A stretch of 27,319 nucleotides of DNA from a virus: positions 1 through 27,319 of the IMG/VR virus record IMGVR_UViG_3300045243_000027; one strand, given 5' to 3'. The translations under genes and the position numbers were made by a program. Shown here piece after piece: positions 12,665 to 20,156 of this stretch (the first letter of the stretch is position 1; each line of letters starts with the position of its first letter). The notes beneath the pieces are model-generated. The model saw nothing but the letters and a program-made list of their open reading frames with translations. It was not told the DNA's origin and searched no databases.

Positions 12665-14320
12665 ATGGCCCTCAGCGGTTCGTTAATCTACAGCGAAAAT
12701 GGCTTCGACTACGCCAATGTAACAAAGAATTTTGCCGGTTGCGTCCTGCCGGCGAGTTCGTTGATTGTTCTGCAAATTGCGCAGATCAACAACGCCAACG
12801 GAGATCCTACACTCGCGGTCGCCAACACCGGCACGGCGCTGACGTGGACGAAGCAGAAAACATCAACTAACGGCGTCGGCTCAGCCGGTGCTTTTGCCGA
12901 AACGTGGACTGCTCCTAACACAACCGGACAGACCGTAACTATTCAGTTGTCGGCCGGGGCCGGTAAGGGGGCGTTTACCTCGGATGGAACGGCGAGCGCT
13001 GTCGCTATCACGGCATGGACCGGATACGACACATCGACCCCTCTAGGCTTAAAGGCCGAGAGCAATCTTAATGGCAGCAACACCGGCACGCTGAGTTATT
13101 CGCTTGGTGGTACGGCGGCTTCCTCCAGTGCTGTGGTCGCTATAATTGCTTGCGACGGCGATCATGGCAATGCGGTTGTGGCCGGCGGGTCTGGGTGGAC
13201 TGAGCAATATAAAACGCAATCCGGTACGAGCGGCTGGTTCCGTTCCACGACGGAATCTAAAGCCGGCGCCATTTCGACCGTTGATTACGGCGCGCTGAAC
13301 GATCCATACCAGTATGCGTCATGCGCAGTCGAGATTCGCGCGGCAGGCTCAGGCGGCGGCGTTAGCGTCAACGTTACGGGGGCTTCGTCTACCAGTGCCG
13401 CCGGCACGATTACAGTCACGGGAAAGGCAAATCTAACTTTAACCGGCACTGCCGCGACGGGCACCGCGAATACGGCGACTGCCAGTATTAAGGCCAACGC
13501 CAGTCTAACCGGCGTTGTGGCCACTTCGGCTGCGAATGTCCCGACCACCAGCGGCAAGGCCAACGTAACACCAACCGCCGTTGCGGCCACGTCCTCAGTT
13601 GGGACGTTGACCGAAACCGGGAAGGCCAATGTAACCCTGACCGGGGCGGCGGCGGCAAGCGCAGCCGGCTCTGTTACGGCCTCGACCGCCACCGCTGTAA
13701 ACGTCAATGTCACGGGCGTTGCGGCGACGAGCGTTGCCAATGTCCCGACTGTTACGGGCGCGGCAAATGTCAGCGTCACGGGTATTGCGGCGGCGTCCTC
13801 GACCGGAACATTAGCCGAGACGGGACAAGCCAACGTAACGCCAACGGGAGTTGTTGCAACAGGTTCGGCCGGAACTATAGCGGTCACGGTTGGCGGCGCT
13901 GTAAATGTCAGCATCACGGGCGTCTCATCGACATCGGTGGCGGCAACGCCAACGGTCGCCGGCAAAGCAAGCTTTACGCTAACCGGCGTCGCGTCAACCA
14001 CGGCGGCGGGAACGCCGACAGTTACGGTCCCGGCGAATGTCAATGTTACCGGCGTCCAGTCTGCGACGGCTGCGAATATACCGACTGTCAGCGGAAAGGC
14101 TAATGTTACACTACCGGGCGCGGCAGCGACCGTTTCGATAGGCACGCTGACGATTACCTTGGGCGGATCAACGTCGGTTAGTGTTGATCTCATTGGCGTT
14201 GCAGCAAATTGCAATATTGGCACTCTAACCGCGACCGCCGTTCGGCAAGTTGCCGGCCGGGAGCCGCGCAGTCTTTGGGATTACGGCTGGTATGAGGGCC
14301 GCCCGTTCAAGCGGCGATAA
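12665..14320 (+). CDS. repeat-containing virion surface/fibre-like protein
   Basis: A 551-residue protein. Residues 1-232 form a beta-sandwich-like N-terminal domain (LIVLQIAQINNANGDPTLAV, TWTAPNTTGQTVTIQLSAG, SAVAITAWTGYDTSTPLGLK, GWFRSTTESKAGAIS). Residues 233-526 are thirteen tandem repeats of 22 residues (two of 24, one of 26) with the consensus ANVTLTGVAATSAAGTxTVTGK. The last 25 residues (EPRSLWDYGWYEGRPFKRR at the end) are aromatic and basic and do not repeat. Such Val/Thr/Ala/Gly beta repeats occur in phage head fibres, tail proteins and Ig-like decorations. It would be exposed on the particle; head or tail is not clear. The ribosome-binding site is GAAGGGTGACGC. Confidence 0.75.
   Translation: MALSGSLIYSENGFDYANVTKNFAGCVLPASSLIVLQIAQINNANGDPTLAVANTGTALTWTKQKTSTNGVGSAGAFAETWTAPNTTGQTVTIQLSAGAGKGAFTSDGTASAVAITAWTGYDTSTPLGLKAESNLNGSNTGTLSYSLGGTAASSSAVVAIIACDGDHGNAVVAGGSGWTEQYKTQSGTSGWFRSTTESKAGAISTVDYGALNDPYQYASCAVEIRAAGSGGGVSVNVTGASSTSAAGTITVTGKANLTLTGTAATGTANTATASIKANASLTGVVATSAANVPTTSGKANVTPTAVAATSSVGTLTETGKANVTLTGAAAASAAGSVTASTATAVNVNVTGVAATSVANVPTVTGAANVSVTGIAAASSTGTLAETGQANVTPTGVVATGSAGTIAVTVGGAVNVSITGVSSTSVAATPTVAGKASFTLTGVASTTAAGTPTVTVPANVNVTGVQSATAANIPTVSGKANVTLPGAAATVSIGTLTITLGGSTSVSVDLIGVAANCNIGTLTATAVRQVAGREPRSLWDYGWYEGRPFKRR
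13361..14242 (+). repeat. thirteen 66-bp coding repeats
   Basis: The DNA of the 22-residue repeats recurs about every 66 bases. Copies are diverged at the third codon position but keep the coding pattern GCxAAxGTxA plus ACGGGCGTTGCGGC-like cores (for instance near 13560, 13625, 13760, 13830, 14030 and 14095). The spread of synonymous differences shows old duplication with selection on the protein. Copy number could vary by recombination. Confidence 0.7.
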
Positions 14321-14332
14321 TTGGGAGTATTT

Positions 14333-15019
14333 ATGCGGATTGGCCTTTGTACGCCATGCTATAACGAACAGATTCACTATGACTATATGCTGTCGGTCAT
14401 GGCGGTCGATCGCATGGCCGTCAAGCTCGGATTTGAACTGAAAACCTACATCGCGGCGGGGACTGCGATTTTACCACGGGTTCGCAATCGTCTGATCACG
14501 CAGGCGATGGCCGACAAATGCGACTGGATCGTCTGCATCGACGACGATATCGGGTTTAACGCCGAGGATTTCTTCAGGCTGTTCAAGCATGGCGTTGATA
14601 TAGTCGCTGCGGCTCCCGCCAAGCGCCATCATCGCTGGGATGAACAGCCGGCCGCTGTAGCCAAGTTCCCGAAAGGGAAGATCACGGGCAAGCGAACCGA
14701 AGCCGGCCGGATCTGGAAAATGGATGCGGTTGCTACTGGTTTCATGGCGATCCGCTCAAGCGTCATTGAGAAGATGGAAGCCGTGACGAACGCCTATGTC
14801 ACGGAAGGCGTGCAGGTCCGAAGCTGGTTCTGGCTTGATCTGATCACGCTCAACGGTGAAGTCACGGACGAGGGCGAGGATTACAACTTTTGCCGGAAAT
14901 GGATTGAACTTGGCGGCGAGTGTTGGGTTGATCCTGACATCCGGGTTCGACATTACACCGGCAACGTATGTCACGACATCTGCCTGGCAGATGCAGAAAT
15001 CAAAGAGGAAGCAGCATAA
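14333..15019 (+). CDS. GT-A fold glycosyltransferase
   Basis: A 228-residue protein from the ATG at 14333, preceded by GGGAG; the frame is open back to a TTG at 14321, which would add four residues. The N-terminal strand MRIGLCTPCYNEQIH and the motif WIVCIDDDIGF (DDD at 70-72) are the nucleotide-sugar and metal-binding parts of family 2-like glycosyltransferases. EDYNFC (182-187) is the acidic segment that usually supplies the catalytic or acceptor-side residue, and VDPDIRVRHYTG (His207) the C-terminal metal ligand. There is no membrane segment. It is inside the structural block, so the likely acceptor is a virion protein such as the Ser/Thr-rich neighbours. Host surface modification is the alternative. 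Confidence 0.82.
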   Translation: MRIGLCTPCYNEQIHYDYMLSVMAVDRMAVKLGFELKTYIAAGTAILPRVRNRLITQAMADKCDWIVCIDDDIGFNAEDFFRLFKHGVDIVAAAPAKRHHRWDEQPAAVAKFPKGKITGKRTEAGRIWKMDAVATGFMAIRSSVIEKMEAVTNAYVTEGVQVRSWFWLDLITLNGEVTDEGEDYNFCRKWIELGGECWVDPDIRVRHYTGNVCHDICLADAEIKEEAA

Positions 15020-15291
15020 TGGCTAAAATCACTTGGAATGGTGAAGATGAACTTCACAATGGCGGCGCTGGACCTTCATTCACCCATGCCTTCGGCGGAA
15101 TCAAATTCCCCAAGGGCGAAGAGGTCGATGTCCGATCTCATGCCTTTGTGCAGAAGGCTCTCAATAACCCTTTCTTTGAGGTCGAGGATGCGGACGACGT
15201 GGATGATGCGCCGGACAAGCCTGCCAAGCGTGGCCCAGGCCGCCCGCGCAAGGAAGTCGTGCTCATGCCCGAGCCCGAATCTGTAGAGTAG
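15019..15291 (+). CDS. small protein with AT-hook-like tail
   Basis: A 90-residue protein whose start overlaps the glycosyltransferase stop (TAATG). Residues 1-58 form a small domain (ITWNGEDELHNGGAGPSFTHA and FGGIKFPKGEEVDV, ending NNPFFEV), which resembles small phage structural proteins with a beta-sheet plus helix. An acidic linker DADDVDDAPDK follows, then RGPGRPRKEV (71-80), a textbook AT-hook core GRPRK. The hook could bind packaged DNA or the portal/head interior; this is inferred. A terminator follows. Confidence 0.65.
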   Translation: MAKITWNGEDELHNGGAGPSFTHAFGGIKFPKGEEVDVRSHAFVQKALNNPFFEVEDADDVDDAPDKPAKRGPGRPRKEVVLMPEPESVE

Positions 15292-15310
15292 CCATAACCT
15301 CCCAAACTCA

Positions 15311-15340
15311 AGAGCGTCCTTCGGGGCGCTCTTTTTCTTT
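15311..15340 (+). terminator. strong intrinsic terminator with TTCG loop
   Basis: AGAGCGTCC (15311-15319), TTCG tetraloop, GGGCGCTCT (15324-15332): nine pairs with one G-U, then TTTTCTTT. It is the strongest hairpin in the window. The next ATG is only nine bases after it (15349), so no promoter lies between. Confidence 0.85.
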
Positions 15341-15348
15341 GAGGCCAC

Positions 15349-15687
15349 ATGTCCAAAACCCGCGCTCAAATCCAGTTCAAGGTGTTGGCGATCCTGACCG
15401 GGGGAGACGTGGGCCAAATTCCATCTGCGGAGGACGCAACCACGATCGACGGCTATATCGACAGCGAAGTGGCCGAGCTACAGAGCGACGGCACGACCTA
15501 CATTGACGACCCGGACAGTCTGGACGATGGGCTGTTCACGGTATTCTGCAAGCTGGTCGCAAATTCCGCTGCCGATGAATTCGGAGGGCAATCGAATGAG
15601 CAATTGGCTCTGAGCTACCGCAACCGTTTACGTGTCCTGACCCGTCAAACGCCGGGCTATGGCCCGCAGATCACCGAATATTTCTGA
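15349..15687 (+). CDS. head-tail adaptor, P22 gp4 position
   Basis: A 112-residue protein: KTRAQIQFKVLAILTG at the start, AEDATTIDGYIDSEVAELQ, YIDDPDSLDDGLFTVFCKL and ANSAADEFGG, then a C-terminal helix. This is the helical pattern of P22 gp4-like head-completion/adaptor proteins that bind under the portal ring. Position supports it: in P22, gp4 precedes gp10, and here the gp10-like gene follows after an inserted endonuclease gene. Sequence similarity to gp4 is weak by eye. GAGG lies four bases before the ATG. The stop overlaps the next start (TGATGA). Confidence 0.65.
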   Translation: MSKTRAQIQFKVLAILTGGDVGQIPSAEDATTIDGYIDSEVAELQSDGTTYIDDPDSLDDGLFTVFCKLVANSAADEFGGQSNEQLALSYRNRLRVLTRQTPGYGPQITEYF

Positions 15688-16178
15688 TGAAACCGACAGC
15701 AGAGCGCGTTCGCGAGGTGCTTGACTATAATCCACTCACTGGGAGTTTTGTTTGGCGCATTTCACCATGCAATTCCACACCAGCAGGCTCTTTGGCTGGC
15801 GCCGACAGCGAAGGATATCGCCTGATTCGTCTCGATGGCGGGCGATATAAAGGGCATCAATTAGCGTGGCTTTACATGACAGGAGAATGGCCATCTCGTC
15901 AGGTTGACCACGAGGATACTAACCGATCAAATAATCGATGGGGCAATCTACGCCTCGCTACTGGAAGTCAGAACAAGGCCAACATGGGCAAGCGTTCTGA
16001 CAACACGAGTGGATTCAAAGGAGTTTGCTGGTATCCGACAACTAAGAAATGGAGAGCTGGGATCGGATGCCAAGGCAAAGTGAAAACTATCGGCTATTTC
16101 AAAACTCCTGAAGAGGCGCACGCCGCTTATTGTGAAGAAGCTAAGCGCCTTTTCGGCGAATTTGCCAGATTTGAATAA
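15687..16178 (+). CDS. HNH-AP2 homing endonuclease
   Basis: A 163-residue protein with an HNH_3 nuclease domain: H57 in YKGHQLAWLYMTG, then RQVDHEDTNRSNNRWGNLRL with D74-H75 and N83/N87. An AP2-type DNA-binding domain follows at 108-162 (SGFKGVCWYPTTKKWRAGIG, then TIGYFKTPEEAHAAYCEEAKR). This HNH-plus-AP2 arrangement is typical of free-standing homing endonucleases that cut a phage genome lacking the gene and so spread. The gene is visibly AT-richer than its neighbours and splits a conserved gp4-gp10 gene pair with no gap on either side, which fits insertion by transfer. Confidence 0.92.
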   Translation: MKPTAERVREVLDYNPLTGSFVWRISPCNSTPAGSLAGADSEGYRLIRLDGGRYKGHQLAWLYMTGEWPSRQVDHEDTNRSNNRWGNLRLATGSQNKANMGKRSDNTSGFKGVCWYPTTKKWRAGIGCQGKVKTIGYFKTPEEAHAAYCEEAKRLFGEFARFE

Positions 16179-17621
16179 ATGGCATCAGTAAGCATACCAT
16201 TTCCCCTCTCTACGTCTCCTGGGGCATTTCCTCAAGAAAGTGCTGGGAGGCTCATTAATTGTTCGGCAGAACCACTGGGAAAGGACGTTGAAGCCGCCAA
16301 GAAATTAGCGCCTCCCGCCGTTGTATGGCGCAAATCGCCGGGGCTTTCGTTGTTCGGCACTTCAGCTCAAACCGGATTCCGCGGTCAAATCCTGGTCGGC
16401 AGCACGCTTTATGCAGCATGGTCCGGGAATGCCAGCCGCTACGATAATACGGGCGCTGAAACCGCTCTGACCGGAACACTAAACGGAACGGAGAAGGTTT
16501 TCTTCGCGATCAACAACAAAACAACGCCGGATATCGTTTGCGTTGCACCAGCTACTGGCGCGTTTACGGTCACATCTTCGGCGGTTTCGAATTTCGCGGA
16601 CACCGATGTCGGCGCCCCAAATAGCGTCTGCTTCATGGATAGCTATTTCATCTTCACCTATGGTGATGGGACGCTGCAAGCCTCGGGACAGAACAACGTC
16701 TCCATCGCGACGACCGACAAGACGGTTGAACAAGCCAAGCCGGGAGGCCTTACGCGCTCCGTTCCGTTCAATGGTCAACTGGTCGCGCTGGGCCCGAACT
16801 TCGGTGCAGTCTACGCAGATACAGCCAATCCAACCGGCTTCCCGTTTACGCGCTCATACGTGCTTCAAAGGGGCTTGCTAAGTCCTTATGCCATTGCCGG
16901 CCATGAGGACGGTTTCGGGTCGGCGTTGATATGGGTTGCGGATGATAACTCCGTCGTGCAGCACAATGGCACCCCGAACCCGCTGAAGATTTCGCCTCCT
17001 GATCTGGACAGGTTGATTGCTGGTGTTTCCGACAAGACGACCCTAGAAGCATCTGTTTACATCTCGCAGGGACATCCGAAATGGGTGATCTCGTGCTCGA
17101 CGTTTACCTGGGAATTCGACCTAGGTACGCAGAAATGGAACGAGCGCCAGAGCTACCAGCAGCTTCGCTGGCGCGCTATTGGCGGCTGCTCGGCGTTCGG
17201 CAAATGGATGGTAGGCGACACCCAAGCCGGTCAATTGCTCTACATCGACCCGACCAGCTATACCGAAGTCGGCAATCCGCTTGTGATGCAGATCGAAAGC
17301 GGTCCCGTTCATAACTTCCCGAACCGGACAAAGGTTGCACGGGCTGATTTCAATTTCGATACCGGAGTTGGCATCGCGACTGGCCTTGATCCGATCGCGA
17401 CGAATCCGCAAGTCGGTATCTCGTGGTCCAATGATGGCGGCTTGACTTACAGCAACGAATTCAGCCGGCCGCTTGGTCGGCAATACGAAGATTCCCGCGT
17501 CACGATGTTGAGAACGGGAAAGACTGGAAGCCAAGGGCGCCGCTGGCGTCTGCGGGTATCCGATCCGATATACGCCGCTTTCAAAGGCGCGACGCAAGAC
17601 ACTCAACTTCTGAGGAAGTAA
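16179..17621 (+). CDS. tail hub / DNA stabilisation protein, P22 gp10-like
   Basis: A 480-residue beta-propeller-like protein. It starts VSIPFPLSTSPGAFPQESAGRL-type sequence with the INCSAEPL motif, then repeats of strand pairs (FRGQILVGSTLYAAW, VCFMDSYFIFTYGDGT, FNGQLVALGPNFGAVYADT, RWRAIGGCSAFGKWMVGDT) and ends with a segment NDGGLTYSNEFSRPLG and RRWRLRVSDP. This order matches the P22 gp10 (Phage_stabilise) family, which forms the six-fold tail hub that holds packaged DNA in the head. Its length is close to P22 gp10 (about 470). It abuts the homing endonuclease and overlaps the next start by one base. Confidence 0.9.
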   Translation: MASVSIPFPLSTSPGAFPQESAGRLINCSAEPLGKDVEAAKKLAPPAVVWRKSPGLSLFGTSAQTGFRGQILVGSTLYAAWSGNASRYDNTGAETALTGTLNGTEKVFFAINNKTTPDIVCVAPATGAFTVTSSAVSNFADTDVGAPNSVCFMDSYFIFTYGDGTLQASGQNNVSIATTDKTVEQAKPGGLTRSVPFNGQLVALGPNFGAVYADTANPTGFPFTRSYVLQRGLLSPYAIAGHEDGFGSALIWVADDNSVVQHNGTPNPLKISPPDLDRLIAGVSDKTTLEASVYISQGHPKWVISCSTFTWEFDLGTQKWNERQSYQQLRWRAIGGCSAFGKWMVGDTQAGQLLYIDPTSYTEVGNPLVMQIESGPVHNFPNRTKVARADFNFDTGVGIATGLDPIATNPQVGISWSNDGGLTYSNEFSRPLGRQYEDSRVTMLRTGKTGSQGRRWRLRVSDPIYAAFKGATQDTQLLRK

Positions 17622-17812
17622 TGGCAAAGCCTTTACCTGGCTTGGACGTTCCTGTCGTTGACCCCCAAACCGGGCTGATGACGCAGACATGGTTCGACTA
17701 CTTCAGCCAGCATCAGAAGCTCGGGCAATTGCCTGACGTGTCGCCGGTCGCCCCGACCGATACGCAAGTTTTGAAATATGTCGCTGCAACCAAACTGTGG
17801 ACACCCAGCTAA
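17621..17812 (+). CDS. small tail-module protein in the gp26 position
   Basis: A 63-residue protein. Residues 7-35 (GLDVPVVDPQTGLMTQTWFDY and on, ending FSQHQKLG) have a form seen in many short phage proteins that precede ejection or tail proteins. The rest is Pro-rich. P22 has the tail needle gp26 here; this is far too short for a needle shaft but could be a plug or adaptor. The function is unknown. Its start and end overlap both neighbours (TAATGG at both joints). Confidence 0.65.
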   Translation: MAKPLPGLDVPVVDPQTGLMTQTWFDYFSQHQKLGQLPDVSPVAPTDTQVLKYVAATKLWTPS

Positions 17813-18507
17813 TGGGCCTCTTTGATCTCTTCAGTAACAGCGACGCCGAGACGGCTGCTGCACAACGCAATGCTGGTTTGCAGCAGGGCTATGGTCAGCT
17901 TTCAGACCAGTATGATGCAGCGCGGGGCGCGATCAATACCGGCGCAAACACAGCGCAGGGATATTATCAGCCTCTTGTTCAATCGACGGGAGCAGGAGCG
18001 ACAGCTTACGGCAATGCGTCGGGCGCGAATGGCGCAACTGGCCTCAAGACCGCAATGGATGATTTCCACAATTCAGGTCAGTATGGAAATTTCGGGTTTG
18101 CTCTGACCAACGGGTTACAGGCGCTCGATCGTACACACGCTGCGGCTGGCAATCTCAACAGCGGCAATGCCGATGCCGACACGTTAAATTATGCAACCGG
18201 GTTGGCAAACAACACTTATGGCAGCTACTTATCTGGGTTGCAGCCTTACCTCGGAGCAAACGCGGGTGCCGTTTCTGGCGCGGCTGGCGTTGCAACTGGA
18301 CAGGGAGCCGCATTGGCAGGAACTGATGTCGCGCAAGGCAATGCCGCGAACGCCAATTCGACTGCGCAGGGCGCATCGGATGCCGCGGCAACGATGAACA
18401 ATTACAACGTCGGCCAGAACGATCTCAATGCTATTGCTTCAGTCGGCAAGCTGGCTGGCGGCCTCTTGCCTGGTTTAGGTGGCCTGTTTAGCGGATTTAA
18501 GAGCTGA
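17812..18507 (+). CDS. ejection protein, P22 gp7-like position
   Basis: A 231-residue protein from the ATG at 17812 overlapping the previous stop. It begins MGLFDLFSNSDAETAAAQRNA and is rich in Ala, Gly, Asn and Gln, with a long helical region (GLQQGYGQLSDQYDAARGAIN) and a Gly/Leu-rich C-terminus (LAGGLLPGLGGLFSGF) that is probably membrane-active. This composition fits internal virion proteins expelled with DNA on infection (P22 gp7, gp20, gp16). It is the first of three such genes in a row. Confidence 0.75.
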   Translation: MGLFDLFSNSDAETAAAQRNAGLQQGYGQLSDQYDAARGAINTGANTAQGYYQPLVQSTGAGATAYGNASGANGATGLKTAMDDFHNSGQYGNFGFALTNGLQALDRTHAAAGNLNSGNADADTLNYATGLANNTYGSYLSGLQPYLGANAGAVSGAAGVATGQGAALAGTDVAQGNAANANSTAQGASDAAATMNNYNVGQNDLNAIASVGKLAGGLLPGLGGLFSGFKS

Positions 18508-20156
18508 TGGCTGATATCGACCAAATCATTGCGGGCGGTGCCGGCGCATCGTCGCGCGCCACCATTCCTGATTTCAGCGGTATCCTCGATTCCTTTTATA
18601 AGGGCCGGGATCAGGCTTATCAGCAACAAGGCCGCGATCTGTTTCAAGGTGGCGTCCCGATGGTTAACGGACAGCCTGATTTTGCCGCGATGGGGAAGGC
18701 CCTTTTCCAGCACGGCGACGTAGGGCAGGGCGTAGCGCTTTCGAACCTCGATTTGCAGCGGCAGGGAATTCAGCAGAACAGGGAAGCCGCTGGCTACGGT
18801 GCGACGGGGATCCCTGGTGGTGCCTCGCAGCCCGCACCGGATTTGCCGCCTTCGGTCAACCGATCGGCCCCTGCTGTTGACGCCCGGCCGGCTAACAATG
18901 GGGGTCAGCAACCGCAGGCGCAGCCGTCGCAGCAGACCATGCGCGGATCTCCTCAGGGCGACCAGCCTGGGTCTATCGTCGGGTTGGTGTCGTCTGCCGG
19001 CATTCCTGATGAACTGGCCGGCCCTGTTATTCAGCAGGTCTCCGCTATGACGCGGACAGACCCGAACGCAACTCTTAATCCGGATGTTGCGCAACGGGTG
19101 CAGCAAGTTGTTCAAGCCGCTGCCCAGCGGATGCGCGGCGGACAGGGCGCTCCACAACCGGCATCTCCGACACAGGGCCAGCCGCAGCAGGCTCCGCAAG
19201 TCGCTCAAGCGGCCCCACAGGCGCCGCAAGGTCAGCCCGCCCCACAAGCACCGTCACCGTTTGCAAACGCAGCAGCGGCCGGCCTAATCCCTCCTGGGGT
19301 TGATCCGACTAGATACGTTGCCGGGCTGAAATATCGCGCCGCCTATCTTCAAAAAGGCCCGGCGCAAGAGGCCATCCAAAAGCAGGTTGATGCGATTGAC
19401 AAGGCTTCGGAACTGACCCAATCGCAGCGCGATTATAATGCGTCGCAAGCAAACCCGAAGATTGATGAGCGGGCTGCCCAGCAAAAGGGCGATGAGGCTA
19501 CTGCGACCGCGCGAGCCCAATCCGACGTAAAGGAACAGGATGGCATTATCGCGGATGGGCGATCTGCACAAACCCGCTTGAATACGTTGAACACTGTCGC
19601 CAACATCGTCCAAAGCGACAAAAACCTGACGCTCGGTTTTGGCGGCGAAACAGCGCTGAAACTCAAGAAAGCGTTAGAGCAGATGGGCGTCAACGTCGGG
19701 GATCTATCCGGGGCGCAGACTATCGAAAAGCTCAATGCCGCCTTGGCATCGGAAGCGGCAAAGAGTGTGTCGCCTCGACCTGCTCAATTCGAGTTCAGGA
19801 CGTTCCTTGCGAACAATCCCGGTCTTTCTCTGGACAAGGCTGGCAATCTTCGCGTGCTTGGCATTTTCTCTCAGCTTGCCAAGCGAGACGTAGACCTTGG
19901 CAGGATGGCGCGGGCAAATCGCGATAATTGGGACAATTGGGATAACGTCGTTCAACAGTACGACAAGAACCATCCAATTCTGGATCCCGTCACGCACACG
20001 CCGCTTTCTACGGATTCGGTTATCGCGCCCAAGGCTCAAGGCACAGGAACTACAGCGAGTCCGGCTGGCGCAGTTCCGGAAGGGGCAACCGCGTTCAATC
20101 CCAAGACGGGTGAGCGTATCAAATTCATTGGCGGCAAATGGGGGCCCACGGCGTGA
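18507..20156 (+). CDS. internal virion/ejection protein, P22 gp20-like position
   Basis: A 549-residue protein whose start overlaps the previous stop (TGATGG). Residues 1-95 are partly helical (GILDSFYKGRDQAYQQQGRDL; MGKALFQHGDVGQGVALSN). Residues 100-255 are a Pro/Gln/Ala low-complexity region. Residues 260-485 are long charged helices (YLQKGPAQEAIQKQVDAID, QKGDEATATARAQSDVKEQD, FLANNPGLSLDKAGNLRVLG). A C-terminal piece (PEGATAFNPKTGERIKFIGG) resembles short domains shared by phage internal proteins. It is probably one of the proteins that form the DNA conduit through the host envelope. Confidence 0.75.
   Translation: MADIDQIIAGGAGASSRATIPDFSGILDSFYKGRDQAYQQQGRDLFQGGVPMVNGQPDFAAMGKALFQHGDVGQGVALSNLDLQRQGIQQNREAAGYGATGIPGGASQPAPDLPPSVNRSAPAVDARPANNGGQQPQAQPSQQTMRGSPQGDQPGSIVGLVSSAGIPDELAGPVIQQVSAMTRTDPNATLNPDVAQRVQQVVQAAAQRMRGGQGAPQPASPTQGQPQQAPQVAQAAPQAPQGQPAPQAPSPFANAAAAGLIPPGVDPTRYVAGLKYRAAYLQKGPAQEAIQKQVDAIDKASELTQSQRDYNASQANPKIDERAAQQKGDEATATARAQSDVKEQDGIIADGRSAQTRLNTLNTVANIVQSDKNLTLGFGGETALKLKKALEQMGVNVGDLSGAQTIEKLNAALASEAAKSVSPRPAQFEFRTFLANNPGLSLDKAGNLRVLGIFSQLAKRDVDLGRMARANRDNWDNWDNVVQQYDKNHPILDPVTHTPLSTDSVIAPKAQGTGTTASPAGAVPEGATAFNPKTGERIKFIGGKWGPTA

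Noticed and set aside
13285-14223. 312-codon minus-strand ORF opposite the repeat gene
   Set aside because: It is the mirror of the 66-bp repeats: their base composition removes stops on the other strand. The plus-strand product has clear domain structure and a ribosome-binding site.
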